Of a stretch of DNA of 23,050 bases, positions 7,563-16,629 are shown piece by piece; the stretch's first letter is position 1, and every line of letters begins with the position of its first letter. Origin of the DNA: DASZOC01 sp035550975 (lineage in GTDB: Bacteria; Actinomycetota; CADDZG01; WHSQ01); assembly GCA_035550975.1 (NCBI GenBank), contig DASZOC010000057.1, positions 1 to 23,050 of the forward strand. Reading direction: 5' to 3'. The translations under genes and the position numbers were made by a program. The notes under the pieces were generated by a model. The model did not search any database. It saw only the letters and a list, made by a program, of their open reading frames with translations, and had not been told where the DNA came from.

Positions 7563-8861
7563 GTGATACCCCGCTACTCGAGGCCCGAGATGGCCTCGAT
7601 CTTCTCCGAGAGGGCGAAGTTCTCCCGCTGGCTGGAGGTAGAGATCCTCGCCGTAGAGGCGCGCGCGCGGCTGGGCGAGGTCGCGGTGGAAGACCTGACC
7701 GAGATCAAGGAGAAGGCGGCGTTCGACGTCGACCGGATCGCCGAGATCGAGGAGGTCCGCCACCACGACGTCGTCGCGTTCGTCGAGAACGTCCGCGAGA
7801 ACGCGGGTGAGGCCGGGAGACACATCCATTTCGGGATGACCTCCTCGGACGTCCTCGACACTGCGACGGCTGTAGCCCTGCGAGACGCGGGAGACCTGCT
7901 CGTAGAAGGCATCGGGCGGCTCACCCAGACGGTACGTGAGAAGGCGTTGGAGCACCGCGACACGCTGATGGCCGGCCGCACCCACGGGGTGCATGCGGAA
8001 CCCACGACCTTCGGCCTGAAGCTCGCGAACTGGGCCTTCGAGCTGGCCCGGGACCGAGACCGCTTGCGCCGCGCGCGCGACGGCGTCGCGGTCGGGAAGC
8101 TGTCCGGCGCGGTGGGGTCGTACTCGCAGCTCCCGCCGGACGTGGAGGCATATGTCTGCGACAGGCTCGGCCTGCAGATCGAAGAGGCCGCGACCCAGGT
8201 CGTGTCGCGGGACCGGCACGCAGACCTGCTTGCCGCTATCGCCACCACGGGTGCGTCCCTGGAACGGTTCGCTCAGGAGGTCCGCCACCTGCAGCGCACG
8301 GAGGTGCGGGAGGTCGAGGAGCCCTTCGCCGAGGGCCAGAAGGGCTCGTCGGCGATGCCCCACAAACGCAACCCGATCGTGTGTGAGCGCATCTGCGGCC
8401 TCGCCCGGCTTCTGCGTGCGTACGCCCAGACCGGCTTCGAGAACGTGGCCTTGTGGCACGAGCGCGACATCTCGCACTCGTCTGTGGAACGCGTCACCCT
8501 GGCCGACGCTTGCATCTTGCTCGACTACATGATCGAGAAGATGCGCTGGGTAGTCGAAGGGCTGCGCGTCTTCCCCGAGCGGATGCTGGCGAACCTCGAT
8601 TCTTCGTTCGGACTGCTGAACTCGCAATCCGTTCTGACGGGCCTGCTCGCGAAGGGGTCGTTGCAGCGCGAGGACGCGTACGCGTTGGTCCAACGCAACG
8701 CGATGCAGGCGTGGGAAGAGGGTCGGCCGTTCCTGGAGTTGCTGAAGTCCGATCCTGAGGTCACGGCGCACCTGGATCCGAGCGAAATCGAAGGCTGCTT
8801 CGATCCCACGCATTATCTTCGAGAAGCGCACGTCATCTTCGATCGGTTGGAGGCTCTGTGA
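7563..8861 (+). CDS. purB: Adenylosuccinate lyase
   Basis: PurB removes fumarate twice in purine synthesis: from SAICAR and from adenylosuccinate. It therefore serves both the purC product and the purA product encoded in the same run. The 432-residue protein is of the Gram-positive-type length and belongs to the fumarase/aspartase superfamily. The GTG at 7563 gives MIPRYSRPEM, matching the conserved N-terminus of the family, so it is preferred to the ATG nine codons later. Other landmarks are RHHDVVAFV (66-74), FGMTSSDVLDT (90-100), the catalytic His in AGRTHGVHAEP (His141) and the flexible signature loop GSSAMPHKRNP at 261-271. Its stop overlaps the purC start as GTGA. Confidence 0.97.
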   Translation: MIPRYSRPEMASIFSERAKFSRWLEVEILAVEARARLGEVAVEDLTEIKEKAAFDVDRIAEIEEVRHHDVVAFVENVRENAGEAGRHIHFGMTSSDVLDTATAVALRDAGDLLVEGIGRLTQTVREKALEHRDTLMAGRTHGVHAEPTTFGLKLANWAFELARDRDRLRRARDGVAVGKLSGAVGSYSQLPPDVEAYVCDRLGLQIEEAATQVVSRDRHADLLAAIATTGASLERFAQEVRHLQRTEVREVEEPFAEGQKGSSAMPHKRNPIVCERICGLARLLRAYAQTGFENVALWHERDISHSSVERVTLADACILLDYMIEKMRWVVEGLRVFPERMLANLDSSFGLLNSQSVLTGLLAKGSLQREDAYALVQRNAMQAWEEGRPFLELLKSDPEVTAHLDPSEIEGCFDPTHYLREAHVIFDRLEAL

Positions 8862-9733
8862 GCGTCGTCACCCATCTCGGATCGGGAAAGGTGCGCGAGC
8901 TCTACGAGGTCGACGATCGGCTCCTGCTGGTGGCGTCGGACCGCATCAGCGCCTACGACGTGGTTCTCGACCAGCCGATCCCGCAGAAGGGAAAGGTGCT
9001 CACGGGCCTGTCTCACTACTGGCTCGAGTTGCTCGACGACATCCCCAACCACCTGATCTCCGTGCAGGCCCAGGACCTCCCGGATGTCGGCCTCGACGAC
9101 CTCGCCGGTCGCGCCATGCTGTGCAAGCGAGCGGAACCGATCGCCGTCGAATTCGTCGTGCGCGGCTACCTGTCGGGGTCGGGATGGAGGGAGTACAGGG
9201 GATCCGGCGAGGTGTCGGGTCACAAGCTGCCGGAAGGACTCAGGGAGTCCGACCAGCTCCCGGAGCCGATCCTGACGCCCGCGACGAAGGCGGTGACCGG
9301 GCACGACGAGAACATCACCGAGGCGCAGGCAGCCGACGTGGCCGGGCCCGACGTCTACGAGAGGGCGCGGAGCTATGCCCTCGAGATCTACGCGCGTGCG
9401 GTCGAGGTCGCCGCCCGTCGTGGCGTGATCATCGCCGACACGAAGTTCGAGTTCGGTATCTACGAGGGCGAGGTCATCCTGATCGACGAGGTGCTGACGC
9501 CGGATTCGAGCCGGTTCTGGCCGGCCGAGTCCTACGTGCCGGGCAGAGCCCAGGCCTCTTTCGACAAGCAGTACGTGAGGGATTGGCTCGACGCGTCGGG
9601 TTGGGACCACAACCCGCCGGCGCCGGTGCTGCCGGAGGACGTCGTCGCGTCGACGTCGCAGCGCTACGTCGAAGCCTACGACCGTGTCTGCGGGCGCCCC
9701 TTCGAGACGTGGTTGAAAGAGGTGTCCGCCTGA
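8858..9733 (+). CDS. purC: SAICAR synthetase
   Basis: PurC ligates aspartate to CAIR with ATP, giving SAICAR. The protein is 291 residues, the longer form rather than the roughly 237-residue E. coli/Bacillus form. The N-terminus GSGKVRELYEV and ASDRISAYDV (residues 8-35) is the family ATP-binding start. VEFVVRGYLSGSGWREY near 97-113 and DTKFEFGIYEGEVILIDEVL near 194-213, followed by TPDSSRFW, are substrate and metal-binding signatures. It begins at the GTG of a GTGA overlap with purB. Eleven bases separate it from the next gene, a membrane protein without obvious purine function. Confidence 0.97.
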   Translation: MSVVTHLGSGKVRELYEVDDRLLLVASDRISAYDVVLDQPIPQKGKVLTGLSHYWLELLDDIPNHLISVQAQDLPDVGLDDLAGRAMLCKRAEPIAVEFVVRGYLSGSGWREYRGSGEVSGHKLPEGLRESDQLPEPILTPATKAVTGHDENITEAQAADVAGPDVYERARSYALEIYARAVEVAARRGVIIADTKFEFGIYEGEVILIDEVLTPDSSRFWPAESYVPGRAQASFDKQYVRDWLDASGWDHNPPAPVLPEDVVASTSQRYVEAYDRVCGRPFETWLKEVSA

Positions 9734-9744
9734 GCTCTGCTCAG

Positions 9745-10437
9745 ATGACCGCACCCGGGGCTCGTTCGTCGGGTCAACTCGGGGCCGCGCTTCGCAGCGT
9801 CCTGTTGAACCCACGGGCAGGATTCGCAGACATCTTTCGCGCGATCGGACGTCGCGCCCAGACCCAGGCGCGAGCCCCCGAAGGTGTCGCGCCATACTTG
9901 CTGTCGGCGCTCGGGGGAGTCGCCGGGATGATCTTCTGGTTGAAGATCGGCGCGCTGCTGGGTTTCCGCCAGGTAGCGGCCGTCCAGTTCCGGTGGTCTT
10001 ACATCGTGGTCGCGGTGGTCGCAGGTGCGGTCGTCGCTCTGATGGCGCAGGTGCTGTGGGGCTTCGCCGGCGCGATCGCGATGCGGCTTGTGGGCGGCGA
10101 GCCTCCTGCGCGTGACCTGAGGGTCGTATGGGGCGCCAGCTCCTTCCCGCAGATCGCCGTCTTGCTGTTGTTGTTGCCTCTCGACCTGTTGATCGTCGGA
10201 CCCGCAACGTTCACGAGCGAGCGTCTGACGGATCCGTTGTCGACGGGGTGGGCCGCGTTGTCGATCGCGTTATCGGCGAGCGTCGCGGTGTGGTCGATGT
10301 TCATCTTTCTCCGGGGTGTAGAGGTTGCAGCGGGAGTGTCTTGGCCCCGGGCGGTGCCGTTGGCCGGGATTGCTGCGCTGTGCCTGGTCGCGGTAACCAT
10401 GACGATCGTCATCGCCGCGCGCGCCCTGGCGGTGTGA
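9745..10437 (+). CDS. Yip1-like integral membrane protein inside the pur cluster
   Basis: The 230-residue product has about five hydrophobic segments (approximately 51-72, 85-115, 131-153, 166-190 and 204-228) after a charged N-terminus. The order of features resembles the Yip1/YIPF domain seen in many bacteria: an SVLLNPRAGFADIFR start, a MRLVGGEPPARDLRVVWGASSFPQI loop, and a late WSMFIFLRGVEVAAGVSWPRAV segment. Bacterial Yip1 proteins have no settled function. The gene sits between purC and purS, 11 bases after purC, and its stop shares one base with the purS start (TGATG), so it is almost certainly co-transcribed and probably translationally coupled. A role in purine or nucleoside movement would be a guess from position only. 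The ATG at 9745 is the first plausible start. Confidence 0.72.
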   Translation: MTAPGARSSGQLGAALRSVLLNPRAGFADIFRAIGRRAQTQARAPEGVAPYLLSALGGVAGMIFWLKIGALLGFRQVAAVQFRWSYIVVAVVAGAVVALMAQVLWGFAGAIAMRLVGGEPPARDLRVVWGASSFPQIAVLLLLLPLDLLIVGPATFTSERLTDPLSTGWAALSIALSASVAVWSMFIFLRGVEVAAGVSWPRAVPLAGIAALCLVAVTMTIVIAARALAV

Positions 10438-10685
10438 TGGCCTTCCTCGCGAGCGTCAACGTCATGTTGAAGGAGGGGATCGCCGACCCGCAAGGGCAGA
10501 CGATCGAGCGCGCCTTGCCTGCGCTGGGGTTCTCCGGCGTCGAAGAGGTGCGCGTCGGCAAGAGGATCCGTCTCCTGGTAGACGCATCGGACGAGCACGA
10601 CGCGCGGCGCCAGGTCGAAGACATGTGCGAGCGCTTGCTTGCGAACCCGGTGATCGAATCGTATGAGGTGATCGTCGAATCGTGA
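10437..10685 (+). CDS. purS: FGAM synthase subunit PurS
   Basis: PurS is the small structural subunit of the three-part formylglycinamidine ribonucleotide synthase PurSQL. It bridges PurQ and PurL and helps ammonia pass between them. The 82-residue length and sequence fit the family: an alternating beta start (FLASVNVMLKEGIADPQGQT), a helix with ERALPALGF, a second beta (VEEVRVGKRIRLLVD) and a C-terminal helix ending in NPVIESYEVIVE. The ATG at 10437 overlaps the stop of the membrane-protein gene by one base; its own stop overlaps the purQ GTG by four. Confidence 0.94.
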   Translation: MAFLASVNVMLKEGIADPQGQTIERALPALGFSGVEEVRVGKRIRLLVDASDEHDARRQVEDMCERLLANPVIESYEVIVES

Positions 10686-11362
10686 GCGGTCGCGTCGGAA
10701 TAGTCGTGTTCCCCGGATCCAATTGCGAACGCGATTGCGAGAAAGCTTTCCGGGATCTCGGTGCCGAACCGGTGATGGTGTGGCATGGAGATCGAGTGTT
10801 GCCCGACGTCGACATCGTCGTCCTTCCCGGAGGATTCGCGCACGGCGACTACCTGCGGACGGGGGCGCTCGCTCGCTTCTCGCCGATCATGAGCGCGGTG
10901 CGGTCACATTCGGGATCGGGAGGGTTGACGATCGGGATCTGCAACGGCTTCCAGATCCTGTGCGAGGCCGGGATGCTCCCCGGCGCGCTGCGCAAGAACA
11001 CCGGCCTCAAGTTCATGTGCCGCACGACCCGCCTCCGCGTCGCCAACGCCGAGACGGCGTTCACGTCGCGCGCCGACGAGGGGCAGGTGCTGCGTATCCC
11101 TATCAACCACTTCGAGGGCAACTGGTATTGCAGCGAGGACACGCTCGTGTCGCTTCAGGCCAAGGGGCAGATCGTTCTGACGTACCTGGAAAACCCGAAC
11201 GGGTCGTTTGCCGATGTCGCCGGGATCGTGAACGAGGACGGGACGGTGTTCGGCTTGATGCCGCATCCGGAACGCGCGTGCGAGGAGTTGCTCGGCTCGG
11301 AAGACGGGGCCGTGATCCTCGGATCGATGTTGGATCACGTGACGAAGCGAGTCGCGGTGTGA
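10682..11362 (+). CDS. purQ: FGAM synthase glutaminase subunit PurQ
   Basis: PurQ hydrolyses glutamine and passes ammonia to PurL. It is a class I glutamine amidotransferase of 226 residues, normal for the stand-alone subunit. The catalytic Cys87 lies in the nucleophile elbow GICNGFQIL, and the His195-Glu197 pair lies in MPHPERA. Other family segments are VVFPGSNCERD near the N-terminus and GGFAHGDYLRTGALA (50-64). Translation starts at the GTG of a GTGA overlap with purS and ends in a GTGA overlap with purL, which suits equal production of the three complex partners. Confidence 0.97.
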   Translation: MSGRVGIVVFPGSNCERDCEKAFRDLGAEPVMVWHGDRVLPDVDIVVLPGGFAHGDYLRTGALARFSPIMSAVRSHSGSGGLTIGICNGFQILCEAGMLPGALRKNTGLKFMCRTTRLRVANAETAFTSRADEGQVLRIPINHFEGNWYCSEDTLVSLQAKGQIVLTYLENPNGSFADVAGIVNEDGTVFGLMPHPERACEELLGSEDGAVILGSMLDHVTKRVAV

Positions 11363-13551
11363 CGACCGCGACCTCGTTGCACCGCGACCTCGGCCTGACA
11401 GACGACGAGTTCCAGCAGATCTGCGACCACCTTGGGCGCGAACCGAGCTACACCGAGCTCGCGATGTTCTCCGTCATGTGGAGTGAGCACTGCTCCTACA
11501 AGTCGAGCCGCGGTCACCTCAAGACGCTGCCGACAGAGGGTCCCCACATCCTGGTCGGCCCGGGCGAGGGGGCCGGCATCATCGAGGTCGCACCCGGTGT
11601 CGCGGTCGCATGGAAGGCGGAATCACACAACCATCCGTCATTCGTCGAACCCTTCAACGGTGCGGCGACCGGCGTCGGGGGCATCGTCAGAGACATCCTG
11701 TCGATGGGCGCACGCCCGATAGCGCTCATGGACCCATTGCGGTTCGGGACGCTCGACGATGCGCGCACGCGTTATCTCGTCGATGGGGTGGTGCACGGCA
11801 TCTCGTCTTACGGGAACTCGATCGGCGTGCCGACGGTCGGCGGCGAAGCGATCTTCGAGGAGTGTTACGCCGAGAATCCTCTCGTCAACGTCGCGTGTCT
11901 CGGCGTCATCGAGGATCGCCTGATGCACGGACGCGCGGAAGGCCCCGGCAACGTTGCCATCCTCATCGGATCCTCGACCGGACGCGACGGCATCGGCGGC
12001 GCGAGCGTCCTCGCGTCGGCCGAGTTCGACGAGACCTCCGCGGAGAAGAGACCGTCGGTTCAGGTCGGCGACCCGTTCGCCGAGAAGCTGTTGATAGAAG
12101 CGTGCCTCGAGCTCATCGCGAGGGGAGTCTTCGTCGCGCTACAGGATCTCGGGGCTGGCGGTATCTCGTGTCCCACGTCGGAGATGACGTCGAAGGCGAA
12201 CACCGGAATGAGGGTCGACATCGACCGCGTGCACCGTCGTGAGCCGGGCATGGAGCCGTTCGAGGTGATGATCTCCGAGTCGCAGGAACGAATGCTCGCG
12301 GTCGTCGAGCCGGCGCGCGTCGACGAGGTCCTGGACGTGTGCCGCAAGTGGGAGATCGAAGCAAACGTCGTCGGCGAGGTCACGCCTTCGGACCGCGTCG
12401 AGGTCGTCAGCGACGGTGAGGTCGTCGCGGACGTGCCGGCGGATGCGCTGGCCGAGGAAGGACCGGTGTACGAGCGCCATCTCGAGCGGCCCGGATGGAT
12501 CGACCGTCTCCAGATGGAGGATCCGGGAGACGCGGCCCCCGACCGGTTGGAAGACGCGTTTTTTGCGGTGCTGTCGTCGCCGAACATCGCGTCGAAACGG
12601 TGGATATGGGAGCAGTACGACCACATGATCTTCCTCGGCACGCTGCAGGGACCCGGTGGCGATGCCGCGGTGATCCGCCTCCCGAACAGCGACGTGCGGG
12701 TAGCGATCACGACCGACGGCCCGGGTCGCTACTGCTATCTCGATCCGTACGAGGGCGCGCGTCTCGCCGTCGCGGAAAGTGCCCGCAACGTCGCGTGCGT
12801 CGGTGCGCGCCCACTAGCCGTCACGAACTGCCTCAACTTCGGCAACCCCGAGAAGCCCGACGTGATGTGGCAGTTCGCGGAGGTGATCCGCGGAATGGGC
12901 GACGCCTGCAGGTCGTTGGTAACACCCGTGACCGGCGGGAACGTGTCCTTCTACAACGAGACCAAGGGGCGGGCGATCTACCCGACCCCCGTCATCGGCA
13001 TGCTGGGATCGATCCCGGAGGGGGTACCGGCTCGCGGCCTCGCCTTCGTTAGCGACAACGAGCCGATCGTGCTCCTCGGCCGTACGGACGACAACGACCT
13101 CGGCGGCAGCGAGTTCGCGAAGACTGTTCACGGCGTCGTCGCCGGACGCCCTCCGCGCCTCGACATCGAGGCGGAGGCCCGCCTGATCGACCTGCTCGTC
13201 GAGCTTCGCGACCTAGCGTCGTCCGCGCACGATCCGTCCGCCGGTGGGCTCGCGGTCGCGCTTGCCGAAGCGGCGGTCGTAGGGGGCCGTGGGTTCAAGT
13301 TGGGTCCCCGCAACGGTGAGCTCCACCGGTGGCTCTTCTCGGAGTCGCCCTCCCGGGCACTCGTGACGTGCCGGCCCGACGACGTGGAGGAGGTGCTCGA
13401 ACGTGCCGATAGGAATGGAGTGCCCGCGGAGGTGATCGGGACGACCGGCGGAGACGTGCTCGGGTTCGCGGGTTGCGACATCCCGCTCACATCGGTCACG
13501 GAGGTCTACGAAGGAGCTCTCGTGGAAACGCTCTCAAGTAGCATCGATTAG
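11359..13551 (+). CDS. purL: FGAM synthase large subunit PurL (small form)
   Basis: PurL converts FGAR to FGAM using ATP and the ammonia delivered by PurQ. At 730 residues it is the small-type PurL that works with separate PurS and PurQ, not the roughly 1,300-residue fused form of Proteobacteria. MFSVMWSEHCSYKSSR (residues 36-51) carries the active-site His. AESHNHPSFVEPFNGAATG (88-106) is the ATP/metal segment, and the duplicated second half contains TNCLNFGNPEKP, TPVTGGNVSFYNET and the SAHDPSAGGLAVALAEAA helix. The GTG at 11359 overlaps the purQ stop by four bases. Its TAG stop abuts the purF ATG directly, with no intervening base. Confidence 0.97.
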   Translation: MTTATSLHRDLGLTDDEFQQICDHLGREPSYTELAMFSVMWSEHCSYKSSRGHLKTLPTEGPHILVGPGEGAGIIEVAPGVAVAWKAESHNHPSFVEPFNGAATGVGGIVRDILSMGARPIALMDPLRFGTLDDARTRYLVDGVVHGISSYGNSIGVPTVGGEAIFEECYAENPLVNVACLGVIEDRLMHGRAEGPGNVAILIGSSTGRDGIGGASVLASAEFDETSAEKRPSVQVGDPFAEKLLIEACLELIARGVFVALQDLGAGGISCPTSEMTSKANTGMRVDIDRVHRREPGMEPFEVMISESQERMLAVVEPARVDEVLDVCRKWEIEANVVGEVTPSDRVEVVSDGEVVADVPADALAEEGPVYERHLERPGWIDRLQMEDPGDAAPDRLEDAFFAVLSSPNIASKRWIWEQYDHMIFLGTLQGPGGDAAVIRLPNSDVRVAITTDGPGRYCYLDPYEGARLAVAESARNVACVGARPLAVTNCLNFGNPEKPDVMWQFAEVIRGMGDACRSLVTPVTGGNVSFYNETKGRAIYPTPVIGMLGSIPEGVPARGLAFVSDNEPIVLLGRTDDNDLGGSEFAKTVHGVVAGRPPRLDIEAEARLIDLLVELRDLASSAHDPSAGGLAVALAEAAVVGGRGFKLGPRNGELHRWLFSESPSRALVTCRPDDVEEVLERADRNGVPAEVIGTTGGDVLGFAGCDIPLTSVTEVYEGALVETLSSSID

Positions 13552-15018
13552 ATGGCAGGAGAAGCGCGCGACGCCTGCGGTGTCGTGGGCATCTACGCGC
13601 CGGGCGAGGACGTAGCAAGGCTCACCTATTACGGGCTCTACGCCCTGCAGCACCGGGGCCAGGAAGCCGCCGGGATGGCGATCTCGGACGGGCAGAACCT
13701 GGTCGTCTACAAGGAGCTGGGACTCGTCTCGCAGGTCTTCGACGAGACCGTTCTGCAGAGCCTCCGAGGCCATCTCGCGATCGGCCACACGCGCTACTCG
13801 ACGACGGGCTCGACGACATGGGAGAACGCGCAGCCCTCGTACAAGAGCTCCGGCGCCGGACAGATCGCGGTTGCGCACAACGGCAATCTCGTCAACTCCG
13901 TCGTGCTCAAGGACTCGCTCGAAGCGGCGGGGGGTGACCCTACGCCCGCGAAGCCGCGCGTTGCGAGCTCTTCAGATACGGATCTGATCGCGTCGCACAT
14001 AGCGCGGGCGAATCGCGGCAGCACCAAGGAAGCGGTACTCGAGGTGCTGCCGAGGTTGTCGGGCGCGTTCTCGTTCACGATGATGGACGAGACCTCGTTG
14101 TTCGGCGCCCGCGACCCGTATGGGTTCCGGCCCCTGTGTATCGGTGCTCTGGGCGATCACTGGGTGCTCGCGTCCGAGACCTGCGCTCTCGACCTGCTCG
14201 GCGCGCGCTTCATCCGCGATGTCGAGCCGGGCGAGATGGTGACGATCGACGCCGACGGCATCACCAGCGACCGGTTCGCTCCCGTGACACCGGCTGCGTG
14301 CGTCTTCGAGCATGTGTACTTCGCCCGGCCCGACTCGACCCTGATGGGCCAGAACGTCTATGCGACGCGATATCGGATGGGTCAGACGCTGGCCAAGGAA
14401 TCGCCGGTGCAGGCGGAGTTGGTCATGCCCGTTCCCGATAGCGGCGTTCCGGCGGCGCAGGGTTTCGCCGCAGCGTCCGGCATCCCCTACGGCGAAGGAT
14501 TCGTGAAGAACCGTTACGTCGGTAGAACGTTCATCCAGCCCACGGAGTCGATGCGCAAACAAGGGATCCGGATGAAGCTGAACCCCCTGCGGGAGGTCAT
14601 CGAGGGCCGGCGCCTCGTCGTGGTCGACGATTCGATCGTCCGCGGGCCGACGGCCGGCCACCTCGTGCAGATGCTCCGCGAGGCCGGCGCTCGCGAGGTC
14701 CATCTACGCATCTCGTCGCCGCCGATCAAGTGGCCTTGCTTCTACGGCATCGACATGCCGAACCAGGACGAGCTGATCGGCTCGCGTATGGACGTCGACG
14801 GGATCCGCCAGCACGTGAAGGCCGACTCGCTCGCGTACCTGTCGCTGGAAGGGATGGTCGCGGCCACGCAGATACCGGCCGACAACTTCTGCACCGCCTG
14901 CTTCTCGTCGAACTACCCGATCCCGATACCTGCGAGTGAGCTGCGCAACAAGCACGTCCTCGAGGAGCAGATCGTTCCCGAGCCCTCTCGGGCGACATGG
15001 CCGTCCGGAAACGCGTAG
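13552..15018 (+). CDS. purF: Amidophosphoribosyltransferase
   Basis: PurF makes phosphoribosylamine from PRPP and glutamine, the committed and usually feedback-controlled first step. The 488-residue protein has an N-terminal Ntn glutaminase domain and a C-terminal phosphoribosyltransferase domain with the PRPP loop VVVDDSIVRGPT near 356-367. Cys9 (ACGVVGIY) would be the nucleophile after removal of an eight-residue propeptide. Cysteines at 250, 396, 447 and 450 (in AACVFEH, PCFYG and NFCTACF) fall where the B. subtilis-type enzyme binds a 4Fe-4S cluster, so this is the iron-sulfur, self-processing class. Its last 22 bases overlap the start of a histidine kinase gene, whereas purM is a frequent neighbour in other genomes. 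Confidence 0.97.
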   Translation: MAGEARDACGVVGIYAPGEDVARLTYYGLYALQHRGQEAAGMAISDGQNLVVYKELGLVSQVFDETVLQSLRGHLAIGHTRYSTTGSTTWENAQPSYKSSGAGQIAVAHNGNLVNSVVLKDSLEAAGGDPTPAKPRVASSSDTDLIASHIARANRGSTKEAVLEVLPRLSGAFSFTMMDETSLFGARDPYGFRPLCIGALGDHWVLASETCALDLLGARFIRDVEPGEMVTIDADGITSDRFAPVTPAACVFEHVYFARPDSTLMGQNVYATRYRMGQTLAKESPVQAELVMPVPDSGVPAAQGFAAASGIPYGEGFVKNRYVGRTFIQPTESMRKQGIRMKLNPLREVIEGRRLVVVDDSIVRGPTAGHLVQMLREAGAREVHLRISSPPIKWPCFYGIDMPNQDELIGSRMDVDGIRQHVKADSLAYLSLEGMVAATQIPADNFCTACFSSNYPIPIPASELRNKHVLEEQIVPEPSRATWPSGNA

Positions 15019-16619
15019 CTTCGTCCGGAACCGCATCCGAGGTCGCCAGAGCCGCGGGTATCAAGAGCGGCGAGGCTCCCCTGACGCTGTCGCAGGTCGA
15101 CCGTCGTCGCACGCAGCTGTGGACGATCTCGCTGTTCGTCATCCTCGCCCTCACCGGGACCGTCGCGCTGTACTGGCTCAGCTACGACGCTCTGCCGGAG
15201 GACCTGCGGTTCCGTTCGGCGCCGTCTTACGTCCTCATCGTGCTGATCATCGGGTTGCTCCTTTCCTTCCTGATCTACGTCGTCGACAAGGAGATCCGCC
15301 TGCGGCGGCTCGCGAACCTCCTCGTCGACGAGCGGGTCCTGTCCGCGGCTCTGTCGAACCGGCTGTCGGAGATCTCGGCGCTGTCGGAGGTCGGCAAGGC
15401 GATCAACACGACGCTGGACCTGACCGACGTCTTGAACCTGATCCTGTCGTCGTCCCTCGAGCTCCTCGGGGGCACCGAAGGATCGATCATGCTGCTGGAC
15501 GACGATGGCAAACACCTGCAGGTGGTGAGCTACCACGGGCCCCGCGTCGAGGTGGTCATGCAAGGCAGGGCGAGGGTCGGGTCCGGCATCGCCGGCACGG
15601 TTGCAGAGACACGGCAACCGATGTTGATCCACGGCGACGAGGTCGACCGGAAGATCTCTTCGGGGCGACCGGACAGGGGCATCAATTCCGCGATGAGCGT
15701 CCCTCTCGTCCGTAACGAGGAGCTCCTCGGCGTCTTGAACCTGAACGAGACCGACGGCGTACGCAGGTTCAGCGAACAGGATCTGCACGCGCTGGGATTG
15801 TTCGCCGAACATGCTGCGATCGCTATCGGAAACGCTCGTAGCTATGAGAAGGAACGGGAGACGGTCGAACGCCTACAGGAGCTGGATCAACTGAAGAGCG
15901 ACTTCGTCGCGAGCGTCTCACACGAGCTGAAGACGCCGCTTACGGCGATCATCGGCGCCGCGAAGACGGTGAATCGCAAGGGCCGCGATATGGATCCCGC
16001 GCAGCAAGCGACGTTCATGGAGATGATCGAGCGCCAGGGCGGCCGGCTGCTCCGGCTCGTCGAAGACGTGCTGACGACGTCGCAGATCGAGTCGGGGCGG
16101 CCGATGAAGCGCGTTCTGGTCGATCTCCGCCAGGCCGCAGAGGAGGTCATCGCCGAGCTGCACCAGACGAAGATCGGTGCCGGCCGCGACATCGAGCTGA
16201 TCGCTGAGCCGGCCAAGCCGCAGGTGTGGGGGGACGTCATCGCTCTCCAGCAGGTGATGACGAACCTCGTCGAGAACGCGTTGAAGTACTCCGATCCGGC
16301 CACAGGCCTCACCGTGAAAGTCATCGAGACGCTGGATGAGGGTTTGATCGAGGTGTCCGATCAGGGCGTCGGCATCGACGAGGAAGGTCTGCAGGTGATC
16401 TTCGATCGGTTCCATCAGGTCGACTCGTCTTCGACGCGCAAGGTCGGCGGGTTCGGGCTCGGCCTGTTCATCGTCAAGCAGCTCGTTGACGCACACGGTG
16501 GCGAGATCGACGTGCAGAGCACGGAAGGCGTCGGGACGACGTTCCGTGTGCATCTCCCGAAACGGTCGTCGGACCGCGGACGGATGAACTCCGAGAGCAC
16601 CGAGGTCCTTCCGCGCTAA
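14997..16619 (+). CDS. GAF-domain sensor histidine kinase
   Basis: This 540-residue protein is a complete transmitter kinase. Two hydrophobic segments at about 41-62 and 77-96 flank a very short external loop. A GAF domain follows (about 124-280), then a HisKA dimerisation domain with phospho-accepting His309 in SHELKTPL, and a HATPase domain with N-box Asn427, G1 DQGVGI (455-460), F-box FDRF and G2 GFGLGL (485-490). The signal is unknown; the tiny outer loop suggests sensing in the membrane or through the GAF domain. No response regulator gene lies in the window. The ATG at 14997 lies inside purF, without a clear ribosome-binding site; later in-frame starts would remove part of the basic N-terminus. 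The overlap argues for co-transcription with the purine genes. Confidence 0.9.
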   Translation: MAVRKRVASSGTASEVARAAGIKSGEAPLTLSQVDRRRTQLWTISLFVILALTGTVALYWLSYDALPEDLRFRSAPSYVLIVLIIGLLLSFLIYVVDKEIRLRRLANLLVDERVLSAALSNRLSEISALSEVGKAINTTLDLTDVLNLILSSSLELLGGTEGSIMLLDDDGKHLQVVSYHGPRVEVVMQGRARVGSGIAGTVAETRQPMLIHGDEVDRKISSGRPDRGINSAMSVPLVRNEELLGVLNLNETDGVRRFSEQDLHALGLFAEHAAIAIGNARSYEKERETVERLQELDQLKSDFVASVSHELKTPLTAIIGAAKTVNRKGRDMDPAQQATFMEMIERQGGRLLRLVEDVLTTSQIESGRPMKRVLVDLRQAAEEVIAELHQTKIGAGRDIELIAEPAKPQVWGDVIALQQVMTNLVENALKYSDPATGLTVKVIETLDEGLIEVSDQGVGIDEEGLQVIFDRFHQVDSSSTRKVGGFGLGLFIVKQLVDAHGGEIDVQSTEGVGTTFRVHLPKRSSDRGRMNSESTEVLPR

Positions 16620-16629
16620 CCTGCAAAAC

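Noticed and set aside
8813..10207. A 464-codon minus-strand open frame opposite purC and the Yip1-like gene
   Set aside because: Arg/Pro/Ser-rich shadow of coding DNA with no domain resemblance; purC on the other strand is unambiguous.
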